DNA of 8,940 bases. Source: an uncultured Bacteroides sp. (GTDB taxonomy: Bacteria > Bacteroidota > Bacteroidia > Bacteroidales > Bacteroidaceae). Shown here one piece after another: positions 1 to 7,487 of this stretch. The stretch is taken from NCBI GenBank assembly GCA_900557355.1, contig USSR01000250.1:1-8940 (forward strand), in the 5' to 3' direction. The notes below the pieces were generated by a model that was not told the DNA's origin, did no database searches, and saw only the letters and a list, made by a program, of their open reading frames with translations. Each line of letters starts with the position of its first letter. Position 1 is the first letter of the stretch. The position numbers and the translations under genes were made by a program.

Positions 1-29
1 GGTAATCGAGATCATTAACCTCGATTACC
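1..29 (+). other. Perfect 10-bp inverted repeat in the early lyase coding region
   Basis: GGTAATCGAG (1-10) and CTCGATTACC (20-29) are exact reverse complements separated by nine bases, so the transcript could form a 10-bp hairpin within roughly the first fifty codons of the lyase. No T-run follows, so it is not an intrinsic terminator. The pairing may extend leftward: base 30 is C and would pair with a G just outside the window. The function is unknown and it may be chance. Confidence 0.5.
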
Positions 30-2074
30 CAGGATTAGAGAAAGTGAAAAAATTCTATGAAAATGGAGAATACTATTATGCAGCTAACGAATTACTAGAG
101 TATTATAGAACAAGAGTAGACGTAAACAACCCTAATGTCAACTTGATTAACCCAACAATTTCCGAGAAAGATCAACGCATTGCCGATCAAGCACTTGAAC
201 ATCGTTTCTATGTAAAAGGATTCGCCGAAAGTGTAGATGAAGTAACTAAACTAGAAACATATTATTCTTTCTATGATGCATCTGCAAAGAAAATAGATTG
301 GAATGCCAACGAAGATAAACAGAAAAAAGAGCAAGAATTCAGATACCAACTTCATCGCCATCAATGGATGCTTCCCCAAGCAAAAGCATACCGTATTAGT
401 AAAGATGAAAAATATATCCAATCATGGATTGAAGCATATGGCAGTTGGATCGAAACATTCCCATATACTCCCGGAACCATATTCCCACCAGCTGGCGGTT
501 CCGAAAATGATGTAGACTATCAATGGAAAGGCCTACAAGTAGCAGAAAGAGTTCTTTCCCAAGTAGACATTATGCCCTATTTTATTCATTCCACAAATTT
601 CACTCCGGAATGGCTTTCTACTTTCTTGGTTGCATTTGAAAAAGAGGTAGAGTGTATTCGATTGAATTATTATCAAAGTGGCAATATCTTAATTTCTCAA
701 TATCAAGCCGTAGCCACTGCTGGCATGCTAATGCCGGAATTTAAGAATGCATCAACATGGGCTACAGAAGGAACACAAGGATTAAACGAATCATTAGACA
801 CACAATTTAATGATGATGGAGTGGAATATGAGTTAGATTTTAGCTATCATACTGCTGCCATTAGTGACTTCCGAGAAATATATCTTATAGCTCAAGCTAA
901 CAACAAAACTAATTTATTGTCTCCCAGCTACATCAGCAAACTAAAGAAAGCAACAGAATTTGTTATGGATATGATTTACCCTAATTATACTATAGACAAT
1001 TTCAATGATACCCGTTCAGCTTCATATTCTAAAAGCACTTTGTTGAATAGGCTAAAGGAATATTCTGCTATGTATCCTGACAATAATGAGCTATTATGGG
1101 TAGCAACAGAAGGAAAGAACGGAAGTAAACCTTCATACACAACTAAAGCTTATAGCACCTCTGGTTATTATATGTTACGCAGCGGTTGGGATAAAGATGC
1201 AACCATGATGATTCTAAAGAACAACTACAATCCTACCAATCAATGGCACTGCCAACCTGACAATGGAACCTTCGGTTTATACCGCAAAGATCGTAACTTC
1301 TTCCCTGATGCAGGTGTATTTACCTACAATACTGGAGCTGCTCGTACTAAATACGCTTCAACTGTTAATCATAATACAATGACTATTATGAGTAAAACCA
1401 TTGGAGTTGCTAAGCCAACCGGCCAAGGTGGCGTAATGGAAGGAAAAATGATCAAATTAGAAACTAAAAATAATGTAGACATTTTAGTTACGGAAAACCA
1501 ACAATCAGATGACATCACCCACCGTAGAACTGTATTCTTTGTTAATCAGAAATTCTTTGTGATTGTAGACGAAGGTTATGGCGCATCTACGCTTGGTACT
1601 AAGACAAATATAAATTTCCATCTGCTTAGTGATAAAGATACTCCTTCTGTATTTGACAAAAATCTGCAAACATCTGTAAACAATAATAAGTATTATCAGG
1701 CATACACTAATTTTGCTAGTAATAATATTTTTGCTGGCACATTTACAGAAACGAGTCAAGATCTAACAGCCAAAGCATTATCTACAACAGATGTGACCAA
1801 TGTAGTATCTACAAACACAGACAAAGAAGATGGTCCTATACGTCTAGGCTACCAAATCACTCTTCGTCAGCCTAAAATTACGCCTATTGAAATCAGCGCA
1901 ACCCGCTATATAACAATTCTCTGCCCATTTGAAAACGATACAGAACGGGAGGAGCTGAAAGTTGATGCCAAATTTACTGATAATGAAGATGGAACGGCTG
2001 GAACGTTCCATTCAGAAGGGGTATCTATTCAAGTCACAGTCAAAGGTACAGTGTACGATCTTTCTTCAAAATAA
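1..2074 (+). CDS. PL12-like polysaccharide lyase (heparinase II/III fold), 5'-partial
   Basis: The reading frame is open from the left edge: codons begin at position 2 and read VIEIINLDYPGLEKV, which resembles the mature N-terminus of heparinase III enzymes. The GTG at 44 is therefore an internal valine, and only a signal peptide plus a few residues should be missing. The order is a helical alpha/alpha-toroid domain (to about 1130), then a beta-sandwich domain to the stop. By eye it follows Pedobacter heparinase III along its length, for example at QPDNGTF and at RNFFPDAGVF versus RNFTPDAGVF. Presumed catalytic residues are Asn in SGNILIS (683-685), Tyr in FSYHTAAI (845-847) and His in WHCQPDNGTF (1247-1249); another conserved His lies in NHNTMTI (1370-1372). 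Family members cleave hexosamine-uronic acid linkages by beta-elimination, leaving a 4,5-unsaturated uronate, usually in the periplasm. The substrate is not fixed by sequence; GNI replaces GNH at the Asn motif. Another heparinase-fold family (PL15, PL17, PL21) is less likely. Confidence 0.9.
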   Translation, partial: VIEIINLDYPGLEKVKKFYENGEYYYAANELLEYYRTRVDVNNPNVNLINPTISEKDQRIADQALEHRFYVKGFAESVDEVTKLETYYSFYDASAKKIDWNANEDKQKKEQEFRYQLHRHQWMLPQAKAYRISKDEKYIQSWIEAYGSWIETFPYTPGTIFPPAGGSENDVDYQWKGLQVAERVLSQVDIMPYFIHSTNFTPEWLSTFLVAFEKEVECIRLNYYQSGNILISQYQAVATAGMLMPEFKNASTWATEGTQGLNESLDTQFNDDGVEYELDFSYHTAAISDFREIYLIAQANNKTNLLSPSYISKLKKATEFVMDMIYPNYTIDNFNDTRSASYSKSTLLNRLKEYSAMYPDNNELLWVATEGKNGSKPSYTTKAYSTSGYYMLRSGWDKDATMMILKNNYNPTNQWHCQPDNGTFGLYRKDRNFFPDAGVFTYNTGAARTKYASTVNHNTMTIMSKTIGVAKPTGQGGVMEGKMIKLETKNNVDILVTENQQSDDITHRRTVFFVNQKFFVIVDEGYGASTLGTKTNINFHLLSDKDTPSVFDKNLQTSVNNNKYYQAYTNFASNNIFAGTFTETSQDLTAKALSTTDVTNVVSTNTDKEDGPIRLGYQITLRQPKITPIEISATRYITILCPFENDTEREELKVDAKFTDNEDGTAGTFHSEGVSIQVTVKGTVYDLSSK

Positions 2075-2092
2075 ATCTAATAATCATATAAT

Positions 2093-4291
2093 ATGAAATC
2101 TAAATTACTAAAAGACATTTCTCATTTTTTAGGTGTCTTGATGGCAGTTGTATTAGTCATGACCTATACATCTTGTTCAGATGAGGATACCACTGACACT
2201 ACTGGTTTCGCACTTTATTATTTAGGCATGACCGATATAGGTCCATCTATGAGCGGGATCATTTCAGAGCCTTCTTACAAAGGGAGCGTTCCTTCCGATT
2301 TTACAATCACAAGCATCACATTAAACGGTGAACCTTATATGGGTAGTGATTTTATTATCAATAAAGAAACCGGTGCTATTGAAATCAATAGTGCAAAAGA
2401 CACACCGGTAGGCTTATATAAAATTTCCATTTCATGTATGGCTGGTGGTTCGTATCATGAGTACAAGGATATTGTAGAAGTAAACATGATGAAACCTGTA
2501 CCGGATGGCATCACTGTAGAACCTAATGAAATTCAAATAGAATACAGCATTGTTTCAGATGCAGAAAGCACGGAAGAATTACCTACAGCACAAGTTAAGA
2601 CTGATGGTAATCATGTATCTATTACCAAATATGAAATAGCAAAAAGTGACATTTCTTCATTCTTCAATATCTCCCAAACAGGAGAAATTACAATTGTAAG
2701 AGGAAGCGATATTGCACCTGGAATACATACTCTTTCATTAAAACTCACTACCGGCGCATCGTCTGAAGATGAAGGAATCTTTGAGAATGCATTGACTATC
2801 AATGTCACATCTAAACCTTTAGGATTAACTTATGAACCTAACGAAGGATTGATAGAAGCTGAAACAGCGGAAGGACCCGAAACCACTTTCAAAAGTGAAG
2901 CTCCAATGCTAAAAGGCTCTTTGGAAAATATAGCCTATTCTATTAAAAGCATCGAACCATCAACGGATAAAATTAAAATTGATCCGACAACAGGTGTACT
3001 CTCTGTCGACAAACATCACGGCTTTGAAATAGGTCAGGAATATGTAATATCTGTAAAAGTAGCAAATAAATATGCTACAGATGGAGTATCATTTAACAAT
3101 GTATATACTCTTAAAGTAGTAAACAGAATTGTACCTGTAGCAAACTTTAGCTATCCTGTGAATGTAGAAATATATGAATCATCACCATTAAAAGTAACTC
3201 CTGATGAAGGACTTGAAGGAGATGGGATTACGTTCACATTAAAGGATGATCTAAATAAACAGTTGTCTATTGACAAAAATGGAGTAGTATCTGCAAAGAA
3301 AGGCCACACCATACCAAACGGAGACTATACCATTACAGTGACTGCATCTAATACTAAAAATTCAAAAGAAGCGTCATTCAACTTAAAGGTTAAGAATAAT
3401 CCGAATAAATTTAGCTTCATACGCTACGGAAATAACATTGGGGTAGATGCAATAAGCAATGCCAATCAATTTAGAATCACAGTAGATAAAGCAGCCGATG
3501 CTGCTACGATTCTAAGTAAATTCACAATAGAAGCTCCTACTACAGATATCACAGGAAAAAATGTACGATGGAGTATCAGAAACGGAAAGAACTGTGATAA
3601 GTTGGAAATAGATGAAAATGGTAAGATTTCATTTGCAAATGCTATATGGCCAGGATTAGATGCAACAGATCCAGTAGCCACAAATGGTTCAGGATTCTTC
3701 TTTGTTACAGCCACTGTTGGTGAAGACAAAGATTCTGAATTCTCACTGGAAGTACCTGTCTTTATACATTATGACTTGGTTATAGCTGGTGTTCATGTAT
3801 TATATAATCCATTTGTATTCCAAGTTAATCCAAAAACAATTGGTAATAGTACTTATTCTGAAAAACCAATTATTAAAGGTATAGATGCGGAAGCTTTATC
3901 ATTGTTCACTTTAGACTACAGACGTTCATTTAACTATACGGCAATTAGCGGTACATTTACCAATGGCGATCCTAAAACTTCTAACTTCCTGAACACTCTC
4001 TGGACTAAATTCGGAGAAGACTCTGGTAGAGGGGTTAACACAGGTTCCAGGAATGCTATTTCCTATTATGCCAATATAGAGAAAAATAAAAACACTTTAA
4101 GTTATGCTATAGGATATGTTGATCCTACTAACGGGCTTGCCCTCAAATTGAATCCTAATAAATGGGTTTTAGACGGAGAGTATCCTAATGGTATATTCAC
4201 AGGTCAGATGACTTTCGATAAAACTGGAGCAGATCCTCAAAAAGGTAGTCAGGTGTTCCCGCTAATCATCTGGTTCGATCCTAACTTCTAA
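2093..4291 (+). CDS. Multidomain surface lipoprotein, putative surface glycan-binding protein (DUF4958-like)
   Basis: This 732-residue protein starts with a lipoprotein signal: Lys-rich N-terminus, hydrophobic stretch about 12-26, and lipobox cysteine C28 in TYTSC. C28 is followed by SDED, an acidic pattern associated with export of Bacteroides lipoproteins to the cell surface. Residues about 60-545 hold about five diverged repeats of roughly 100 residues, with cores like LSIDKNGVVSAKKG then YTITVTASN; they resemble Ig/cadherin-like beta-sandwiches. The C-terminal part (about 437-732) is distinct, and all five tryptophans (W493, W519, W637, W691, W727) fall at or after residue 493, suggesting a carbohydrate-binding end held out by a repeat stalk. 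I see no catalytic motif. The ATG at 2093 is 18 bases after the lyase stop and directly precedes the signal peptide; upstream is AT-rich with no Shine-Dalgarno site. Position beside the SusC/SusD genes supports a glycan-capture role. The DUF4958-type assignment is from memory and uncertain. Confidence 0.85.
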   Translation: MKSKLLKDISHFLGVLMAVVLVMTYTSCSDEDTTDTTGFALYYLGMTDIGPSMSGIISEPSYKGSVPSDFTITSITLNGEPYMGSDFIINKETGAIEINSAKDTPVGLYKISISCMAGGSYHEYKDIVEVNMMKPVPDGITVEPNEIQIEYSIVSDAESTEELPTAQVKTDGNHVSITKYEIAKSDISSFFNISQTGEITIVRGSDIAPGIHTLSLKLTTGASSEDEGIFENALTINVTSKPLGLTYEPNEGLIEAETAEGPETTFKSEAPMLKGSLENIAYSIKSIEPSTDKIKIDPTTGVLSVDKHHGFEIGQEYVISVKVANKYATDGVSFNNVYTLKVVNRIVPVANFSYPVNVEIYESSPLKVTPDEGLEGDGITFTLKDDLNKQLSIDKNGVVSAKKGHTIPNGDYTITVTASNTKNSKEASFNLKVKNNPNKFSFIRYGNNIGVDAISNANQFRITVDKAADAATILSKFTIEAPTTDITGKNVRWSIRNGKNCDKLEIDENGKISFANAIWPGLDATDPVATNGSGFFFVTATVGEDKDSEFSLEVPVFIHYDLVIAGVHVLYNPFVFQVNPKTIGNSTYSEKPIIKGIDAEALSLFTLDYRRSFNYTAISGTFTNGDPKTSNFLNTLWTKFGEDSGRGVNTGSRNAISYYANIEKNKNTLSYAIGYVDPTNGLALKLNPNKWVLDGEYPNGIFTGQMTFDKTGADPQKGSQVFPLIIWFDPNF
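2351..3721 (+). repeat. Five protein-level repeat cores of ~100-residue period in the lipoprotein
   Basis: A recurring core has the form hydrophobic-x-I-(D/N)-x-x-(T/N)-G-x-hydrophobic, followed about 10-15 residues later by G-x-(Y/H)-x-hydrophobic strands. Cores begin near residues 87 (FIINKETGAIEI), 190 (FFNISQTGEITI), 294 (IKIDPTTGVLSV), 391 (LSIDKNGVVSA) and 504 (LEIDENGKISF), at DNA positions 2351, 2660, 2972, 3263 and 3602. The spacing is 97-113 residues. The fifth copy is the most diverged, with a longer insertion before its last strand. The repeats are seen in protein only; the DNA has diverged, so this is an old duplication or a shared fold rather than a recent expansion. Confidence 0.7.
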
Positions 4292-4317
4292 ATACTAATA
4301 CGTTAAAAATAGAAATT

Positions 4318-7300
4318 ATGTATAACATAAACAATCTAATTAAATCAATAAGCATAAGAGGGTATTTCACCCTCTTAGCACTGATAGTCACAATCAGCGT
4401 ATATGCTCAAGAATTAACTTTAAAAGGTGTTATTGTAGACGAAACAGACACACCTCTTATTGGAGCAACTATACAAGCTAAAGGCACCTCGACAGGAGCT
4501 ATCACAGATTTTGATGGAAAATTTACTCTAAAAGCAAAAAAAGGAGCTACAATTTCTATCTCTTACATTGGTTATAAAACACAAGAACTAAAATTCAATG
4601 GTCAAAGATCCATTAATATAAAAATGGTTCCAGATAACCAGGCACTAGATGAGGTAGTAGTAGTTGGATATGGCGCGATGAAACGTAGCGATTTGACAGG
4701 TTCTGTTGCTTCTGTTGCTGCCAAAGATATTGAAGGATTTCAAACAAGTTCTGTAGCAGGTGCATTAGGTGGACAAATAGCCGGAGTGCAAATCACATCT
4801 ACAGATGGTACTCCTGGTGCAGGGTTCAACATCAACATTCGTGGTGTAGGAAGTCTGACAGGTGATTCAAGCCCGCTCTACATTGTAGACGGTTTTCAGG
4901 TAGACGACATTGATTATTTATCAAATTCAGATATTGAATCTATTGAAGTACTTAAAGACGCTTCATCTTCTGCCATTTATGGTGCACGTGCAGCAAATGG
5001 TGTTGTGATGATTACAACAAAATCAGGAAAAAGCGGGAAACCACAAATTAGCTATAATGGTTCTGCAAGTTATCGTAAAATCTCTAAAACATTGGATGTA
5101 TTATCTCCCTACGAATTTGTGAAATTACAGGGTGAAGTTAATAATGATCTCTTGAGCAGTTACATTTCTGACAAAGAATTTGATGATGCCGGAAAACCAA
5201 TTAGATACCATTCATTAGAAGATTATGTAGGCGTAAAAGGAGTAGATTGGCAAGAAGAGACTTTCAACCCGACTTGGTCTCAAGATCATAATTTCTCTCT
5301 TAGAGGTGGTAGCAATGATACACAATATAATGCGGCTTTTTCTCGCTATGTAGAAAACGGTATCTTCAACAACAGCGGTTTTGACAAAACAACAGCTAAG
5401 TTTCGTATAGATCAAAAGATTAATAAAAATATATCGTTCAATGCAACTATTAACTATGCTTTAACTAATCGTAAAGGTGTAGGAACAACAGCTGATTCCG
5501 GACGCTTCAATATGTTAGCTCAGATACTTAGCGCACGTCCCACAGGTGGAAATAAGCTAACCGACGAAGAATTATTGCATTCGGCCATTGACCCGGAAAT
5601 GCTAGAAACAGGCGAAAGCCTAGCACAGGTTAATCCTGTTATGCAAACTCAATCTGTAACTAACAATAAACGTGGCGAAATGTGGTCTGGAAATGCATCT
5701 GTAAGCTGGCAGATCATACAAGGACTTACTTTTAAGAGTGCCGGGACATATAATACAACCAATAGCCGCACTGACATTTTTTATAAAAATGGCTCTAAGG
5801 AAGCATATCGTAATGGTGAACAACCTTATGGACGTACAACCATGCAACGCGATGTACGCTGGACCAACTTTAATACTTTAACCTGGAAACAAAAGGTAAA
5901 GAAACATAATTATGATGTCATGCTAGGACACGAAGTATCCTACAAAAGTACAGAATATTTGTTAGGTGAAGCAATGGGATTCCCTTTCGATCAAATGGAA
6001 AATGACAACATGGGGCTAGGTGCAACTCCAAGTAAGGTTGAAAGTACTTACTATGATAAAACGTTATTATCATTTTATGCACGTGCTAACTATAATTACG
6101 ACAATCGTTATCTATTTACAGCAACAGTACGTGCCGATGGTTCTACGGTATTCTCATCAAATAAGAAATGGGGATTCTTCCCTTCTTTCTCTGCAGCGTG
6201 GCGTGTATCAGAAGAAGCATTCATGAAAGATATTAAATGGATTTCAAATTTCAAAATTCGTTTAGGTTGGGGTACAGTAGGAAATGACAATATACCTAAC
6301 TATCTATCTCTGGACCTATATGAAGCAAATAAATATGGCATAGGCAATAGTAGTGTTACTGTTTTAAATCCTAAACAACTTAGAAATAAGAATTTGAAAT
6401 GGGAAGGATCAAACACTACTAACTTAGGTATTGACTTAGGTTTCTTTGACAACCGCCTAAATTTAACCGCTGAATTCTTTATCAAGAATACAAAAGACTT
6501 GCTATTGTCACAATCACTGGCACATATTACAGGATTTGACTCACAAATGCAAAACGTAGGAAAAATTCAAAATAAGGGTATTGAATTAAGTTTAAACAGC
6601 ACCAATATTCAAACTCGGAATTTTACTTGGCAAACCAACTTTAATATATCATTCATCAGGAATACATTGAAGTCACTGGCGTCAGGAGTAAACTACATGC
6701 AAGCACGTTCTGGCTTTGATAGCAATTTCACTTCATATGATTATATGGCTATTGTCGGACAATCGCTTGGTCTGATTTACGGATATGAATTTGATGGTAT
6801 TTATCAATATTCAGATTTTTATTCAGTTCCGGGTTCCAGCACTTTAATATTAAAGGAAGGCGTAACAAGCAATCCAAGTCTTGGAAACAGATTGTCTCCG
6901 GGAGCAGTTAAATATAAAGATCAAGATGGTGATGGAGTAATAACAACTAAAGACCGTACTGTTATCGGTAATGCTTTGCCTAAATGGTATGGTGGTATCA
7001 CTAACACATTCAACTATAAAGGTATTGATTTTAGCTTTATGTTGCAATTCAATTACGGCAATGACATTTATAATGCAACCCGTTTGTATGCAACTCAAAC
7101 CAATACACAACGTAGAAACCAATTAGCAGAAGTAGCAGACCGTTGGAGTCCGACAAACGCTTCAAACAAGGTACCTCGCTACAATGGATACGTAGTAAAC
7201 GATGTGTATTCACGATTTGTAGAAGATGGTTCTTTCCTACGTTTAAAGAATATAACACTAGGATATACACTGCCTCATAAATGGACTCGTAGTTTCCATG

Positions 7301-7473
7301 TATCCAAACTTCGCGTATATGCTACCGGACAAAATCTCTTCTGCCTTAACAACTATAGCGGATATGATCCGGAAGTAAGTACAGCCAGCAAAAGTCCTAT
7401 GACTCCCGGACTGGATTGGGGTGCTTATCCTAAGAGTAGAGTATTTACATTTGGTATTGATTTACAGTTCTAA
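4318..7473 (+). CDS. SusC/RagA-family TonB-dependent outer-membrane transporter
   Basis: Complete at 1051 residues, normal for the family. The signal peptide is about 1-30, with likely cleavage after SVYA before QE. A carboxypeptidase-regulatory-like domain spans about 34-105 (LTLKGVIVDETDTPLIGATI opens it), and the TonB box is DEVVVVGYG (111-119). The plug domain (about 122-236) contains the SusC signature: LYIVDGFQVDDIDYL, then IESIEVLKDASSSAIYGARA, then ANGVVMITTK. The barrel fills the remainder and ends GIDLQF, with the terminal Phe typical of outer-membrane barrels. The protein imports oligosaccharides through the outer membrane with TonB-ExbBD energy, capped by its SusD partner encoded 14 bases downstream. 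There is no extra N-terminal STN signalling domain between signal peptide and first domain, so the protein itself gives no sign of sigma/anti-sigma control. The ATG at 4318 directly precedes the signal peptide, 26 bases after the previous stop, with an A-rich leader and no Shine-Dalgarno site. Confidence 0.97.
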   Translation: MYNINNLIKSISIRGYFTLLALIVTISVYAQELTLKGVIVDETDTPLIGATIQAKGTSTGAITDFDGKFTLKAKKGATISISYIGYKTQELKFNGQRSINIKMVPDNQALDEVVVVGYGAMKRSDLTGSVASVAAKDIEGFQTSSVAGALGGQIAGVQITSTDGTPGAGFNINIRGVGSLTGDSSPLYIVDGFQVDDIDYLSNSDIESIEVLKDASSSAIYGARAANGVVMITTKSGKSGKPQISYNGSASYRKISKTLDVLSPYEFVKLQGEVNNDLLSSYISDKEFDDAGKPIRYHSLEDYVGVKGVDWQEETFNPTWSQDHNFSLRGGSNDTQYNAAFSRYVENGIFNNSGFDKTTAKFRIDQKINKNISFNATINYALTNRKGVGTTADSGRFNMLAQILSARPTGGNKLTDEELLHSAIDPEMLETGESLAQVNPVMQTQSVTNNKRGEMWSGNASVSWQIIQGLTFKSAGTYNTTNSRTDIFYKNGSKEAYRNGEQPYGRTTMQRDVRWTNFNTLTWKQKVKKHNYDVMLGHEVSYKSTEYLLGEAMGFPFDQMENDNMGLGATPSKVESTYYDKTLLSFYARANYNYDNRYLFTATVRADGSTVFSSNKKWGFFPSFSAAWRVSEEAFMKDIKWISNFKIRLGWGTVGNDNIPNYLSLDLYEANKYGIGNSSVTVLNPKQLRNKNLKWEGSNTTNLGIDLGFFDNRLNLTAEFFIKNTKDLLLSQSLAHITGFDSQMQNVGKIQNKGIELSLNSTNIQTRNFTWQTNFNISFIRNTLKSLASGVNYMQARSGFDSNFTSYDYMAIVGQSLGLIYGYEFDGIYQYSDFYSVPGSSTLILKEGVTSNPSLGNRLSPGAVKYKDQDGDGVITTKDRTVIGNALPKWYGGITNTFNYKGIDFSFMLQFNYGNDIYNATRLYATQTNTQRRNQLAEVADRWSPTNASNKVPRYNGYVVNDVYSRFVEDGSFLRLKNITLGYTLPHKWTRSFHVSKLRVYATGQNLFCLNNYSGYDPEVSTASKSPMTPGLDWGAYPKSRVFTFGIDLQF
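4355..4377 (+). other. Perfect 9-bp hairpin in the signal-peptide codons of the SusC-like gene
   Basis: TAAGAGGGT (4355-4363) and ACCCTCTTA (4369-4377) are exact reverse complements around the five-base loop ATTTC. The stem covers about codons 13-20, inside the signal-peptide sequence and 37 bases after the ATG. It has a GC-rich centre and is followed by GCACTGATAG, so it is not a terminator. It could slow early translation or act as an RNA-binding or small-RNA target, but the sequence alone does not show this. Confidence 0.5.
6919..6954 (+). other. EF-hand-like calcium loop within the SusC-like barrel
   Basis: Residues 868-879 read DQDGDGVITTKD, which fits the 12-residue EF-hand/dockerin-type loop D-x-D-x-D-G-x-I-x-x-x-D. 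Such a loop recurs at this place in many SusC homologues, shortly before the conserved IGNALPKWYGG segment, and probably lies in an extracellular loop. Calcium binding here is inferred from the motif only. Confidence 0.6.
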
Positions 7474-7487
7474 TATGAGAAAATAAT
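7474..7487 (+). other. SusC-SusD spacer with a three-codon minimal frame
   Basis: The 14-base spacer contains ATG AGA AAA TAA (7475-7486), a start-to-stop frame of three codons that begins one base after the SusC stop and ends one base before the SusD ATG at 7488. Its AGAAAA stretch is also the only purine-rich sequence that could serve as a leader for the SusD start. It may help ribosomes reinitiate between the two genes, or may simply reflect an AT-rich spacer. Confidence 0.3.

Noticed and set aside
1505..1759. Minus-strand open frame of 84 residues inside the lyase gene, and similar ones inside the other genes
   Set aside because: It lies opposite conserved coding sequence, its Cys- and Ile-rich composition is typical of antisense translation, and no recognisable motif is present.
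1989..2011. 8-bp inverted repeat ATGGAACG / CGTTCCAT near the 3' end of the lyase gene
   Set aside because: A stem of this size with a 7-base loop is expected about once by chance in this window; no T-run follows, and the lyase frame continues for 60 bases more.
4283..4317. Imperfect inverted repeat AACTTCTA / TAGAAATT spanning the lipoprotein stop and the SusC leader
   Set aside because: It has one mismatch, a 19-base loop and AT-rich arms, too weak to call a terminator or regulatory structure.
7446..7453. TACATTTG, a match to the Bacteroides -7 promoter consensus TAnnTTTG, just ahead of the SusD-like gene
   Set aside because: It encodes part of the conserved SusC C-terminus (FTFGIDLQF). 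The nearest TTG upstream (7416-7418) is too far for the usual -33 spacing, and such an octamer is expected by chance a couple of times per strand.
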